From positions 1 through 9,279 of the forward strand of contig JAODAY010000369.1 of NCBI GenBank assembly GCA_025463665.1: a stretch of DNA of 9,279 nucleotides, read 5' to 3'. Shown here one piece after another: positions 1 through 6,764 of the stretch. This DNA is from Microbacteriaceae bacterium. Lineage in GTDB: Bacteria; Actinomycetota; Actinomycetes; Actinomycetales; Microbacteriaceae. Each line of letters opens with the position of its first letter. The stretch's first letter is position 1. Made by a program: the position numbers and the translations under genes. Below the pieces are notes generated by a model. That model did no database searches and was not told the origin of the DNA. It was given only the letters and a program-made list of their open reading frames with translations.

Positions 1-1183
1 CTCCCATCCCGATCTCGTCGCCGTAATAGAGGAACGGGCTTCCCTGCAAAGAGAAGAGCAGCGCATGGGCGAGTTCGAGTTCGGCACGTGAGTTGTCGAG
101 CAGCGGGGCCAGGCGGCGGCGGATTCCGATGTTCGAGCGCATGCGCGGGTCGTATGCGTACCAGCCGTACATGGCCTGGCGGTACTCCTCATTGACAATC
201 TCGAGGGTGAGCTCGTCGTGGTTGCGCAGGAAGACGCCCCAGCCCGCGCCGTTCGGCACGTGGGTGTGCTCCGACAGGGTGCGAACCAGTTCGCCCGCCT
301 GCTGTGAACGCAGCGAGTAGAAGATGCGCGGCATGACGGGGAAGTCGAAGGCCATGTGGCACTCGGGGTCCTCGTCGGTGCCGAAGAACGCGGCGACCTC
401 GGTCGGCCACTGGTTGGCCTCGGCGATCATGACCCGGCCGGGGAACTCCTTGTCCACCATGGCGCGCAGCTTGATGATGAAGTCGTGAGTGGCGGGCTCG
501 CCCTCGCCGTTGCCCTCTTCGGTCTCGTAGAGGTACGGGATCGCGTCGAGACGGAAGCCGTCGACACCGAGGTCGAGCCAGAAGCGCACGATGTCGAACA
601 TCGCCTCGTGCACGGCCGGGTTCTCGGAGTTGAGGTCGGGCTGGTGGGAGAAGAAGCGGTGGAAGAAGAACTGGCGACGCTCGGCGTCGAACGCCCAGTT
701 GGACTCCTCCGTGTCGACGAAGATGATGCGGATGTTCGGGTACTTATCGTCGGTGTCGCTCCACACGTAGAAGTCGCCGTAGGGGCCTTCCGGGTCGGAG
801 CGCGACTGCTGGAACCACTCGTGAGCGTCGGAGGTGTGGTTGACGGGAAGGTCGATGATGACGCGCATGTTGCGCTCGTGCACCTTGGTCACGAGGTCGC
901 GGAATTCGTCGAGCGTGCCGAAGTCGGGAAGGATCGACTTGAAGTCGGCGACGTCGTAGCCACCGTCACGCAGGGGGGAGTTGAAGAACGGCGGAAGCCA
1001 GAGGGCGTCGACCCCGAGCCACTGCAGGTAGTCGAGCTTCTGCACGACGCCCTGGAGGTCTCCGGAGCCATCGCCATTGCTATCGACGAACGAACGAACC
1101 ATTACCTCGTAAAACACCGCCCGGCGGTACCACTGTGGATCGAGCGCGAGCCCGGGTAGCTGAATAGGGGCGGTAAAGGTCAC
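1..1183 (-). CDS. treS: Trehalose synthase / maltose alpha-D-glucosyltransferase (3' end outside window)
   Basis: This GH13 enzyme interconverts maltose and trehalose in the cytoplasm by intramolecular transglucosylation. About 394 N-terminal codons are present; the family usually has about 570-600, so the C-terminal part lies left of the window. Visible motifs are the N-terminal WYRRAVFYEVMVRSF, region I with D111 and N115-H116-T-S-D, region II DGFRLDA with the nucleophile D213, the acid/base E255 in IAEANQWP, and D323 in FLRNHDE. The SPFLYYGDEIGMG strand follows near the edge. All four GH13 regions are intact. The TreS signatures (VFYEVMVRSF, NHTSDAHEWFQQSR) separate it from oligo-1,6-glucosidases. 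The start is GTG at 1183, preceded by a GAGGAG ribosome site 4 bases upstream. In actinobacteria TreS often works with maltokinase and GlgE; those partners are not in view. It is divergent from the alpha/beta hydrolase. Confidence 0.95.
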   Translation of the reverse strand, partial: MTFTAPIQLPGLALDPQWYRRAVFYEVMVRSFVDSNGDGSGDLQGVVQKLDYLQWLGVDALWLPPFFNSPLRDGGYDVADFKSILPDFGTLDEFRDLVTKVHERNMRVIIDLPVNHTSDAHEWFQQSRSDPEGPYGDFYVWSDTDDKYPNIRIIFVDTEESNWAFDAERRQFFFHRFFSHQPDLNSENPAVHEAMFDIVRFWLDLGVDGFRLDAIPYLYETEEGNGEGEPATHDFIIKLRAMVDKEFPGRVMIAEANQWPTEVAAFFGTDEDPECHMAFDFPVMPRIFYSLRSQQAGELVRTLSEHTHVPNGAGWGVFLRNHDELTLEIVNEEYRQAMYGWYAYDPRMRSNIGIRRRLAPLLDNSRAELELAHALLFSLQGSPFLYYGDEIGMG

Positions 1184-1203
1184 AGTGCTCCTCGAGGTGT
1201 ACA

Positions 1204-1231
1204 GCAATAGCGGTTGAACGTGCAGTGTCGA
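1204..1231 (-). promoter_or_regulatory. Candidate treS promoter
   Basis: On the minus strand TCGACA (1231-1226) and TATTGC (1209-1204) lie 16 bases apart, upstream of the treS GTG at 1183. The -35 resembles TTGACA, but the -10 is a poor match. This is the best sigma-70-like pair in the 103-base divergent gap and no more than a candidate. Confidence 0.3.
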
Positions 1232-1273
1232 TTCTAGAGGCCGACTGTCGCCGATCCCGCAACGCGCCGAGCC

Positions 1274-1279
1274 TAGACT
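1274..1279 (+). promoter_or_regulatory. Leaderless -10 box of the alpha/beta hydrolase gene
   Basis: TAGACT fits the actinobacterial TAnnnT -10 and ends 7 bases before the ATG at 1287, so transcription would begin at or next to the start codon. There is no good Shine-Dalgarno sequence before this ATG, which agrees with a leaderless mRNA. No convincing -35 was found. Confidence 0.55.
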
Positions 1280-1286
1280 GGGGTCG

Positions 1287-2222
1287 ATGTCTGTCGAATC
1301 TCCCTTCGCCGCCCTGCTTGCCGAACTGCCCGTCTCCGCACACACGGTCTCCGTGCGCGGGAGCGAGACCCGGTATTGGGTTTATGGGCTGGATGACGCG
1401 GAAACGACCGTCGTGATCGCCCACGGTTACCGTGGGGAACACCACGGGCTCGAGCCGGTGATCGCGCAGATGCGCGGCGTGCGCTTCATCGGCCCCGACC
1501 TGCCGGGCTTCGGCGAGTCGACCGCCATGACCGGCGCGCGGCATGACATCGCCGGCTACGCCGCCTGGTTCGGCGACTTCGTGCGCGCCCTCGGGCTCGA
1601 CGGCTCGGCTGTCGTTCTCGGGCACTCCTTCGGTTCCATGGTCACCGCCTACGCCGTGGCGAACGGCCTCGTGACGACTCCCCGTCTCATGCTCGTCAAT
1701 CCGATCGCGGCGCCCGCCCTCGACGGACCGAGCAAGATCCGCACCCAGGGCACCGTGGTCTTCTACCGCTTTTCGATGCTGCTCCCGGAACGGGCAGGAC
1801 GACTGCTGCTCGACAACTGGATCATCATCCGCTTCATGAGCCTCTCGCTCATGAAGACGAAGAACAAGGCGCTGCGCCGGTTCATCAACGACCAGCACCA
1901 CACCTACTTCGGGCGCTTCTCCGACCGCAGGACCGTCGTCGAGGGGTTCGAGGCGTCGATCAGCACAGACGTCAGCGCCGTGGCATCCGACATCTCCATT
2001 CCGACGCTTCTCATCGGCGCCGAGCACGACCTGATCACCACCGTTCCGCAGCTCGAAGCGCTCAGGGACCAAATGACGGATGCCGCCCTGCACGTGATCC
2101 CTGACGTCGGACACCTCATTCACTACGAGAAGCCGAGAGAAGCGGCCGAGTTCATCATCGATTTCCTGGGGACGGGCAGTCTCGCTGCCGGGCTGCCGAC
2201 GGCGGGAACCACCTCCTCCTAG
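1287..2222 (+). CDS. Alpha/beta hydrolase fold protein
   Basis: A 311-residue alpha/beta hydrolase with no signal peptide, probably a soluble esterase or related hydrolase; the substrate cannot be told. The oxyanion-hole HG is at 46-47 (VVIAHGYRG), and GPDLPGFGES at 69-78 is the usual strand-4 loop. The nucleophile is S114 in the elbow GHSFG, the acid is D248 (GAEHD), and the base is H276 (VGHLIHYEKP). The cap domain lies between about residues 140 and 225. The triad is complete and the length is normal for the family. The start is the ATG just after a TAGACT -10 box, suggesting leaderless expression. The gene is divergent from treS and closed by a strong terminator, so it is probably a single-gene transcript. 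Nothing ties its role to trehalose. Confidence 0.92.
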   Translation: MSVESPFAALLAELPVSAHTVSVRGSETRYWVYGLDDAETTVVIAHGYRGEHHGLEPVIAQMRGVRFIGPDLPGFGESTAMTGARHDIAGYAAWFGDFVRALGLDGSAVVLGHSFGSMVTAYAVANGLVTTPRLMLVNPIAAPALDGPSKIRTQGTVVFYRFSMLLPERAGRLLLDNWIIIRFMSLSLMKTKNKALRRFINDQHHTYFGRFSDRRTVVEGFEASISTDVSAVASDISIPTLLIGAEHDLITTVPQLEALRDQMTDAALHVIPDVGHLIHYEKPREAAEFIIDFLGTGSLAAGLPTAGTTSS

Positions 2223-2229
2223 GTGCATA

Positions 2230-2262
2230 CCGCCTGTCCCTGCCGGGACCGGGCGGGGTTTT
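2230..2262 (+). terminator. Intrinsic terminator after the alpha/beta hydrolase gene
   Basis: The stem pairs CCGCC (2230-2234) with GGCGG (2252-2256), and GTCCC (2236-2240) with GGGAC (2245-2249). A small internal bulge separates the two helices, the loop is TGCC, and two Gs and TTTT (2259-2262) follow. It begins 8 bases after the hydrolase stop codon. The last T also belongs to the candidate -35 of the next gene, so the two signals abut. Confidence 0.8.
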
Positions 2263-2287
2263 GCCGGGAGACGCACGGTTGTACTGT
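2261..2287 (+). promoter_or_regulatory. ggt: Candidate ggt promoter
   Basis: TTGCCG (2261-2266) and TACTGT (2282-2287) are 15 bases apart, slightly short, and would give a 5' leader of about 30 bases before the ATG at 2324. The -35 overlaps the T-run of the upstream terminator. Confidence 0.4.
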
Positions 2288-2313
2288 GTAGCAACCCAGA
2301 CGACGTCGTCCCC

Positions 2314-2318
2314 GGAGG
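2314..2318 (+). promoter_or_regulatory. ggt: Ribosome binding site fixing the ggt start
   Basis: GGAGG stands 5 bases before the ATG at 2324. This favours 2324 over the in-frame TTG at 2261, which would place a non-signal-like segment ahead of the secretion signal. Confidence 0.8.
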
Positions 2319-2323
2319 TGCTC

Positions 2324-4236
2324 ATGGTGCCGCACGTATTCTCTCTCCCATTTCGCCGAGTCGCGGTGGCCGTCATCGCTGGATTCTCAGTCGCTGGATT
2401 CTCAGTCGCTGGCCTCTCAGTCGCTGGACTCTCGGTCGCTGGCCTCTCGGTCGGCGACCTCGCCCTGGGCGTTCCCGCGTCTGCAGCGCCCGCCGCCGGA
2501 ACACCTGCCGCGCATCCACCGGCGACGCCCCAGCCCACCTCCTACGGCTCGGGCGGCGCGGTGTCGTCGGTCGATGCGTCTGCGAGCCGCGTCGGCATCG
2601 AGGTTCTGCGGCGGGGAGGCAACGCAGCGGATGCCGCGGTGGCCACGGCGGCGGCCCTCGGGGTGACCGAACCCTACAGCGCGGGGATCGGCGGTGGCGG
2701 CTACTTCGTCTACTTCGACGCCGAGACGGGCGCGGTCAGCACCATCGACGGCCGCGAGACGGCTCCGGCCGGCATCACACCTGACGCCTTCATCGACGAA
2801 GCGACGGGCGTGCCATACCCCCTCACGCCCGAACTGGTCTCCTCGGGGGTCGCGGTCGGTGTGCCCGGCACGCTCGCGACGTGGGAGGCCGCGCTGCAGC
2901 GATTCGGAACGAGGCCGCTCCCGCTCATGCTCGCGCCGTCCATCCTGCTCGCCGCCAAGGGCTTCCCCGTCGATGACACATTCCGCAGCCAGACGCTCGA
3001 CAACAAGGTACGCTTCGAGGCCTTTCCCGACACGGCGAGGCTGTTCCTCCCGGGCGGCGACGCGCCGGCCGTCGGCTCCACGTTCCGCAACCCCGAGCTC
3101 GCGAGGACTCTCGCACTCATCGCACTCCGGGGCACCGGCGCGTTCTACACCGGGCGGCTCGCCGCCGAGATCGCCGACGTCGTGCAACACCCGCGCATCG
3201 ACCCGTCGTCCGCCCTCCCGGCCCCGGCCGGCACGATGACGACCGCCGACCTCGCGGGCTACAGCGTCGTCGAGCAGGCGCCGACCCGGGTGTCGTATCG
3301 CGGGCTCGACGTCTACGGTATGGCACCTTCCTCCTCGGGAGGCACGACGGTGGGCGAGGCGCTCAACATTCTCGAGAACCACGATCTCGGTTCGGGGGAG
3401 CAGCTCGGGCAGAGCCTGCACCTCTACATCGAGGCATCCGCTCGCGCCTTCGCCGATCGCGGTGCCTACGTCGGCGACCCCGCCTTTGTCGACGTGCCGA
3501 CCGAGACGCTCCTGAGCCAGGAGTTCGCCGACGCGCGCGACTGCACCATCGATCCGCTCCAGGCGTCCGTCCGGCCGGTAGCGCCTGGCGAACTCGATGC
3601 CGTCGGCTGCGAGGCCGCAACGAGCGCCGACGCGCGAGAGACCGAGAACGTGTCGACGACCCACCTCTCCGTCGTCGACAAGTGGGGCAACGCGGTCTCC
3701 TACACGCTCACCATTGAGCAGACCGGGGGGAGCGCGATGACTGTTCCCGGCCGAGGGTTTCTGATCAACAACGAGCTGACCGACTTCAGTGCCGTGCCTG
3801 CCGAGGGCGACCCGAACAGCATCGAGCCGGGCAAGCGCCCGCGATCGTCGATGGCGCCGACGATCGTGACGGACGACGGCCGGGTGCGCTTCGTGCTCGG
3901 TTCACCGGGTGGCGCGACGATCATCACGACGGTGCTGCAGATTCTCATCAACAGGATCGACCTCGGGATGACGCTTCCCGAGGCGATTGCGGCGCCTCGT
4001 GCCTCCAGCGCAACGCCGCGACGACCTCGGCGGAGCCCGAATTCATCGCGGCCTACGCCGACCTGCTCACGCCGTACGGGCAGCAACTGGTGCGATCGGG
4101 TGACACCTTCACCTCGGCGGCGCAGATCGGTGCCGCCGCCGCGGTCGAGGTCGTCGATGACGGCTCGATGATCGCGGCGGCCGAGCCGGTGCGACGCGGC
4201 GGCGGAACAGGGCTGGTGGTGAAGCCGCAGCGGTGA
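2324..4236 (+). CDS. ggt: Secreted gamma-glutamyltransferase, frameshifted near its C-terminus
   Basis: A gamma-glutamyltranspeptidase (Ntn-hydrolase) that would transfer or hydrolyse gamma-glutamyl groups outside the membrane after self-cleavage into two subunits. Residues 1-54 form a signal peptide (RR at 11-12, long hydrophobic stretch, ASA at 52-54); its core is a repeat of AG(F/L)SV at residues 19-43. DGRETAP carries the substrate-binding R144. The catalytic, maturation threonine is T445 in STTHLSVVD. RSSMAPTIV has S508-S509, and GSPGG is at 526-530. After A560-S561 (base 4006) the reading frame is lost. One added C would give S-Q-R-N and restore about 76 more codons through the TGA at 4234-4236, including SAEPEFIAAYADLL and PVRRGGGTG, for about 637 residues. 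Uncorrected, translation ends at 4171 in an Arg/Ser/Pro-rich tail. It may be a pseudogene or a sequencing error. Actinobacteria mostly use mycothiol rather than glutathione, so the substrate is open. Confidence 0.88.
2376..2450 (+). repeat. Five-unit 15-bp tandem repeat inside the ggt signal peptide
   Basis: Five consecutive 15-base units begin with TCGCTGG and differ at only a few sites (ATTCTCAG, ATTCTCAG, CCTCTCAG, ACTCTCGG, CCTCTCGG endings). They encode AGFSV, AGFSV, AGLSV, AGLSV, AGLSV. A sixth unit has decayed (TCGGCGACC). The unit length is a multiple of three, so copy changes keep the frame and only alter the length of the hydrophobic core. Confidence 0.93.
4004..4009 (+). other. ggt: Site of the ggt frameshift
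   Basis: The sequence reads GCC TCC AGC GC. Restoring one C in the C run (TCC CAG CGC) joins the upstream frame to the conserved C-terminal frame with the expected junction APRASQRN. No slippery heptamer, internal Shine-Dalgarno or nearby stop codon suggests a programmed event. Confidence 0.8.
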
Positions 4237-4264
4237 GCCGTGGGGAGCCTAACGGGGCTTCACC
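4218..4264. terminator. Inverted repeat across the convergent ends of ggt and the AHSA1 gene, possible two-way terminator
   Basis: GGTGAAGCC (4218-4226) and GGCTTCACC (4256-4264) are perfect 9-base complements with a 29-base loop that contains both stop codons. Each arm also encodes the VKP near the C-terminus of one of the two proteins, so the match may be partly coincidental. No T-run follows on either side. Confidence 0.3.
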
Positions 4265-4761
4265 GAGACGGGGTTCTCGGCGAGGTGGTCGACCAGCCGG
4301 TCGATCGTCGCGCTCCAGCCCGCGCTGATTCCCGAAGCCATCCATTCGCGAAGCTGCTCGTCGGAATCGTGGTCTGGCAGGCGCAGCTCGAACAGCATGT
4401 GCGTCTGGCTCCCGCTCTCGGTGAGGGTGATCGTGACGATCGGAGCGTCGTCTGTCCGGTCCGGCTGCACCGTGGGCCAGCCATCCACGGCGCCCCAGGC
4501 GAACACGAGACGCTCGACGGGATCGATGGCGAGGTAGACGCCGCCGGTGATGTATTCGTTGCCGTCGCCGATCACCATGCGCTGCCTCCACTGCCCGCCG
4601 ACTCGCAGATCGACGTCGATCGGCTCGTCGGCCGGGGTGTGATTGCTGAAGAACCACTGGAGGTGCGCTGGGTCGGTCCAGGCGCGAAAGACGACATCGC
4701 GCGGTGCGTCGAGGAGGCGAGTGAGCGTGAATCCGCGCTCGGGGTGCGGTGTGGGGGTCAT
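4249..4761 (-). CDS. AHSA1/SRPBCC-domain protein
   Basis: A 170-residue soluble protein of the START-like/SRPBCC fold, AHSA1 (Activator of Hsp90 ATPase homologue 1-like) branch. The family forms a hydrophobic ligand cavity; the ligand here is unknown. The N-terminal pattern LTRLLDAPRDVVFRAWTDP leads into HLQWFF. DLRVGGQWRQRM, the GNEYITGGVYLAIDP strand pair and RLVFAWG follow, and the C-terminal helix is GWSATIDRLVDHL. All are in family order and the length is normal. The ATG at 4761 is preceded by an AAGGGAA ribosome site. It starts 13 bases after the ArsR gene stop; ArsR-AHSA1 pairs are a common actinobacterial arrangement, and the repressor probably controls this gene. Bacterial homologues are not known Hsp90 cofactors. 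Confidence 0.92.
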   Translation of the reverse strand: MTPTPHPERGFTLTRLLDAPRDVVFRAWTDPAHLQWFFSNHTPADEPIDVDLRVGGQWRQRMVIGDGNEYITGGVYLAIDPVERLVFAWGAVDGWPTVQPDRTDDAPIVTITLTESGSQTHMLFELRLPDHDSDEQLREWMASGISAGWSATIDRLVDHLAENPVSVKPR

Positions 4762-4774
4762 GATCGTTTCCCTT

Positions 4775-5098
4775 CTATATCTGGGTTTCGGTTGCCAACT
4801 GCTTCTCGAGACGGTCGAAGCGGTCGTCGAAGAACGCGCGGTAGGTGGCGAGCCAGTCGTCGGCCTCGCGCAGCGGCGCCGCCTCGAGGCGACACTGTCT
4901 CCACTGCGCCGATCGGGACTTGCTCACCAGCCCGGCGCTCTCCAGCACGCTGAGGTGCCGCGACACGGAGGGCAGACTCATTGCGTGGGGTGCCGCGAGC
5001 TGCCCGACGGTCGCGTCGCCCCGCGAGAGCTGTTCGAGAATCGCGCGTCTCGTCGGATCGGCGAGAGCCGCAAAGATCGTGCTGAGCGTGTCCACCAT
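4775..5098 (-). CDS. ArsR-family winged-helix transcriptional repressor
   Basis: A 107-residue DNA-binding regulator. ALADPTRRAILEQLSRG (residues 11-27) is the typical ArsR opening. The helix-turn-helix spans about 30-58, with the recognition helix in SLPSVSRHLSVLESAGLV, and the wing follows (SKSRSAQWRQCRLEAAPL). The C-terminus is a helix, DWLATYRAFFDDRFDRLEKQL. The only cysteine is C69, and the CxC metal motif of ArsR/SmtB sensors is absent, so it is unlikely to sense metals that way. It fits the subfamily paired with AHSA1/SRPBCC proteins. The ATG at 5098 has GAGGTG at 5111-5106, 7 bases upstream. Self-repression of the two-gene unit is likely but inferred. Confidence 0.93.
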   Translation of the reverse strand: MVDTLSTIFAALADPTRRAILEQLSRGDATVGQLAAPHAMSLPSVSRHLSVLESAGLVSKSRSAQWRQCRLEAAPLREADDWLATYRAFFDDRFDRLEKQLATETQI

Positions 5099-5100
5099 TC

Positions 5101-5132
5101 TTAGCCACCTCGTTAATTACGTGATGCGCTAA
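5101..5132. promoter_or_regulatory. Candidate operator/promoter before the ArsR gene
   Basis: TTAGC (5101-5105) and GCTAA (5128-5132) form an inverted repeat with a 22-base spacer; the palindrome TAATTA (5114-5119) lies near the middle. The block is A/T-rich against a G/C-rich background, covers the ribosome site, and reaches the phosphatase stop codon. The arms are 27 bases apart centre to centre, wider than many ArsR operators, so the pairing is tentative. Confidence 0.3.
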
Positions 5133-5830
5133 ATACAACTCCACGGTCTTACGGCTGTCAACCCCCGACGGTATTGCCGCCGCCAGGATTGTGAGCCTGT
5201 CGAGCTCAGCCGCTCCCGTTTCTCGACGGCGTTCTGCTCGACGAGATCGTCGGTCGCGACCGCGAGGGATTCGGCGTCGATCGGATCGTCGAACAGCACG
5301 AGGTCGAGTGAACCGTCGGTGTGCCGCACGCTGTGCACGGAGCCGTTTCTGATCGGTCCGGTCGGCAGATCCGGCGCGATCTCGTTGAGCACGGTGCGGA
5401 TCACTCCGCCGTGGCTCACGATGATGATGGACTGACCCGGGTGCCTCTCGGCAATCGCCACGATGGCAGGGATCACGCGGCGGGCGACTTCCTCGCGGGT
5501 CTCCCGCCCGGGGACCGGGGTCTCGCCGGGGAACCGCTCGTCGATCTCGTCGCCGGTGAGACCCTCGACGTCGCCGTAGCCGCGTTCGACGAGTGGCGGC
5601 GCCGGCTTCGGGGCCAGCCCGAGCGCCTCCCCGACGATTTCAGCGGTTTCGAATGCGCGAGAGAGCGGGCTCGCATAGATTCCGTCCCAGCTCCGTCGCG
5701 CGAGCAGGCGCCCGGTGGCAGCCGCCTGCCCGCGGCCGGTGTCGTTGAGCGGAATGTCGGTGCTGCCCTGGATCCTGTGCTGCTTGTTCCAGTCGGTCTC
5801 GCCGTGGCGAACAAGGTAGATGGTGGTCAT
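5129..5830 (-). CDS. Histidine phosphatase (phosphoglycerate mutase-like) family protein
   Basis: A 233-residue soluble phosphatase using a phosphohistidine intermediate. LVRHGETDWN carries the nucleophile H9 and R8; SPLSRAFETAE has R58; VERGYGDVEG has the likely acid E83; VSHGGVIRTVL has H140. The 2-His core is complete, so activity is expected, but the substrate (sugar phosphate, nucleotide or other) cannot be read. I chose the ATG at 5830 because GAGGAA lies just upstream and the protein then begins directly with MTTIYLVRHGE. An earlier in-frame start at 5926 would overlap the sirtuin gene. The last 25-30 residues (after VEKRERL) are Trp/Arg-rich, unlike the rest, and their DNA includes a small hairpin, so the tail may be a recent extension. 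The gene starts 43 bases after the sirtuin stop and ends 30 bases before the ArsR gene. Confidence 0.92.
   Translation of the reverse strand: MTTIYLVRHGETDWNKQHRIQGSTDIPLNDTGRGQAAATGRLLARRSWDGIYASPLSRAFETAEIVGEALGLAPKPAPPLVERGYGDVEGLTGDEIDERFPGETPVPGRETREEVARRVIPAIVAIAERHPGQSIIIVSHGGVIRTVLNEIAPDLPTGPIRNGSVHSVRHTDGSLDLVLFDDPIDAESLAVATDDLVEQNAVEKRERLSSTGSQSWRRQYRRGLTAVRPWSCI
5192..5208. repeat. Small inverted repeat in the 3' end of the phosphatase gene
   Basis: TGAGC (5192-5196) and GCTCA (5204-5208) flank CTGTCGA. The core GAGCCTGTCGA resembles short dispersed intergenic palindromes I recall from actinobacterial genomes; that resemblance is from memory. Here it lies inside codons of the odd C-terminal tail. 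Confidence 0.4.
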
Positions 5831-5873
5831 GGGTTCCTCGCGGTAGCGGCGTGCCCTCCGGTGCCGCGTTCCG

Positions 5874-6734
5874 TCAGGACTCCAGGCGCTCCAGAAGTGA
5901 GACGAGAGTCTCGCTCGTTCCAGCATCGATCTTAACGGTCGCCCGTGAGTCGCCCTTGGTCACGCCGCGGTTGACGACCACGACGGGGGTCTTGCGTTTG
6001 ACCGCCTGGTCGAGAAGCCGAATGCCCGAGTTCACCATGAGCGACGATCCGGCGATGAGGAGCGCGTCGGCGCGCTGCACGAGGGCGGATGCCTCGGAGA
6101 ACTTCTCGAGCGGCACGTATTCGCCGAAGAAGACCACGTCGGGCTTGAGCAGGCCGCCGCACACCGTGCACTCGGGTATCACGAAGTCGTCGATCGATTC
6201 GATCTGCACGTCACCGTCGGGGGAGAGCGGCACATTCTCCGTGTCATCCAGCCAGGGATTGGCGGCGGCGAGTCTCGCCGCAATATCCGCGCGTGCGAAA
6301 TACTGGCCGCACTGCAGGCAGCGCACGCGATCCATGGAGCCGTGCAAGTCGACTACACGTGCAGAGCCGGCCCGCAGGTGCAGGCCGTCGACGTTCTGCG
6401 TGATGACACCGTTGATGTGGCCCGCGGCCTCGAGGTCGGCGAGCGCGCGGTGACCGGCGTTGGGTCGGGCAGCGGAGAAACGCTTCCACCCCAGGTGGCT
6501 TCCCGCCCAGTACCGCTTGCGGTAGTCGAGGTCGCCGCGGAATTGGGAGAAGGTCATGGGGGAGCGCGGGGGAGCGCCCTCGCCGCGATAGTCGGGGATG
6601 CCCGAGTCCGTGCTCAAGCCGGCACCCGTGAGCACCGCGATGCTCTTGCCCCGAAGCAGGCTGGCCGCGGCTTCGAATTCGGGACCGGCGGGGTGATCGC
6701 TGCGAACGGGCGGCGCCGTGTGCGATAGCGACAT
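5874..6734 (-). CDS. Sir2-family NAD-dependent protein deacylase, class II (SIRT4-like)
   Basis: A 286-residue sirtuin that would use NAD+ to remove acyl groups from lysine, or act as an ADP-ribosyltransferase or lipoamidase as reported for SIRT4. The Rossmann NAD motif is GAGLSTDSGIPDYRG (37-51). TQNVDGLH is at 112-119, the catalytic base is H131 in DLHGS, and the zinc ligands are C139-x2-C142 and C189-x2-C192. VVFFGE is at 200-205, GSSLMV at 229-234 and VNRG at 254-257. The STDSGIPDYR form and TQNVDGLH point to class II rather than the CobB-type class III. All catalytic and zinc residues are present. The ATG at 6734 has an AGAGGA ribosome site upstream. It is the first gene of a leftward cluster (sirtuin, phosphatase, ArsR, AHSA1) and divergent from the RNA methyltransferase. 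Confidence 0.95.
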   Translation of the reverse strand: MSLSHTAPPVRSDHPAGPEFEAAASLLRGKSIAVLTGAGLSTDSGIPDYRGEGAPPRSPMTFSQFRGDLDYRKRYWAGSHLGWKRFSAARPNAGHRALADLEAAGHINGVITQNVDGLHLRAGSARVVDLHGSMDRVRCLQCGQYFARADIAARLAAANPWLDDTENVPLSPDGDVQIESIDDFVIPECTVCGGLLKPDVVFFGEYVPLEKFSEASALVQRADALLIAGSSLMVNSGIRLLDQAVKRKTPVVVVNRGVTKGDSRATVKIDAGTSETLVSLLERLES

Positions 6735-6764
6735 GCGTGTCCTCTCTCCAGCAGGGCTCCTCCC

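Noticed and set aside
356..1159. A 267-codon open frame on the plus strand
   Set aside because: Antisense to treS; its Val/Glu/Asp-rich composition is the mirror of treS codons.
1080..2294. A 404-codon open frame on the minus strand
   Set aside because: Antisense to the alpha/beta hydrolase with its intact triad; it also crosses the terminator and has no domain signature.
2417..3664. A 415-codon open frame on the minus strand
   Set aside because: Antisense to ggt, whose catalytic motifs are unmistakable; the composition is typical of a shadow frame.
4001..4171. Programmed ribosomal frameshifting in ggt
   Set aside because: No slippery heptamer, upstream Shine-Dalgarno-like stimulator or stop at the junction, and the family is not known to use recoding. 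A one-base deletion or sequencing error is simpler.
4240..4953. A 237-codon plus-strand open frame over the AHSA1 and ArsR genes
   Set aside because: It is antisense to two compact genes with clear family patterns and has no recognisable domain of its own.
5831..5926. Upstream in-frame start for the histidine phosphatase at 5926
   Set aside because: It would overlap the sirtuin 3' end by about 50 bases and add 32 residues unlike the family. The ATG at 5830 has a good ribosome site and begins at the conserved first strand.
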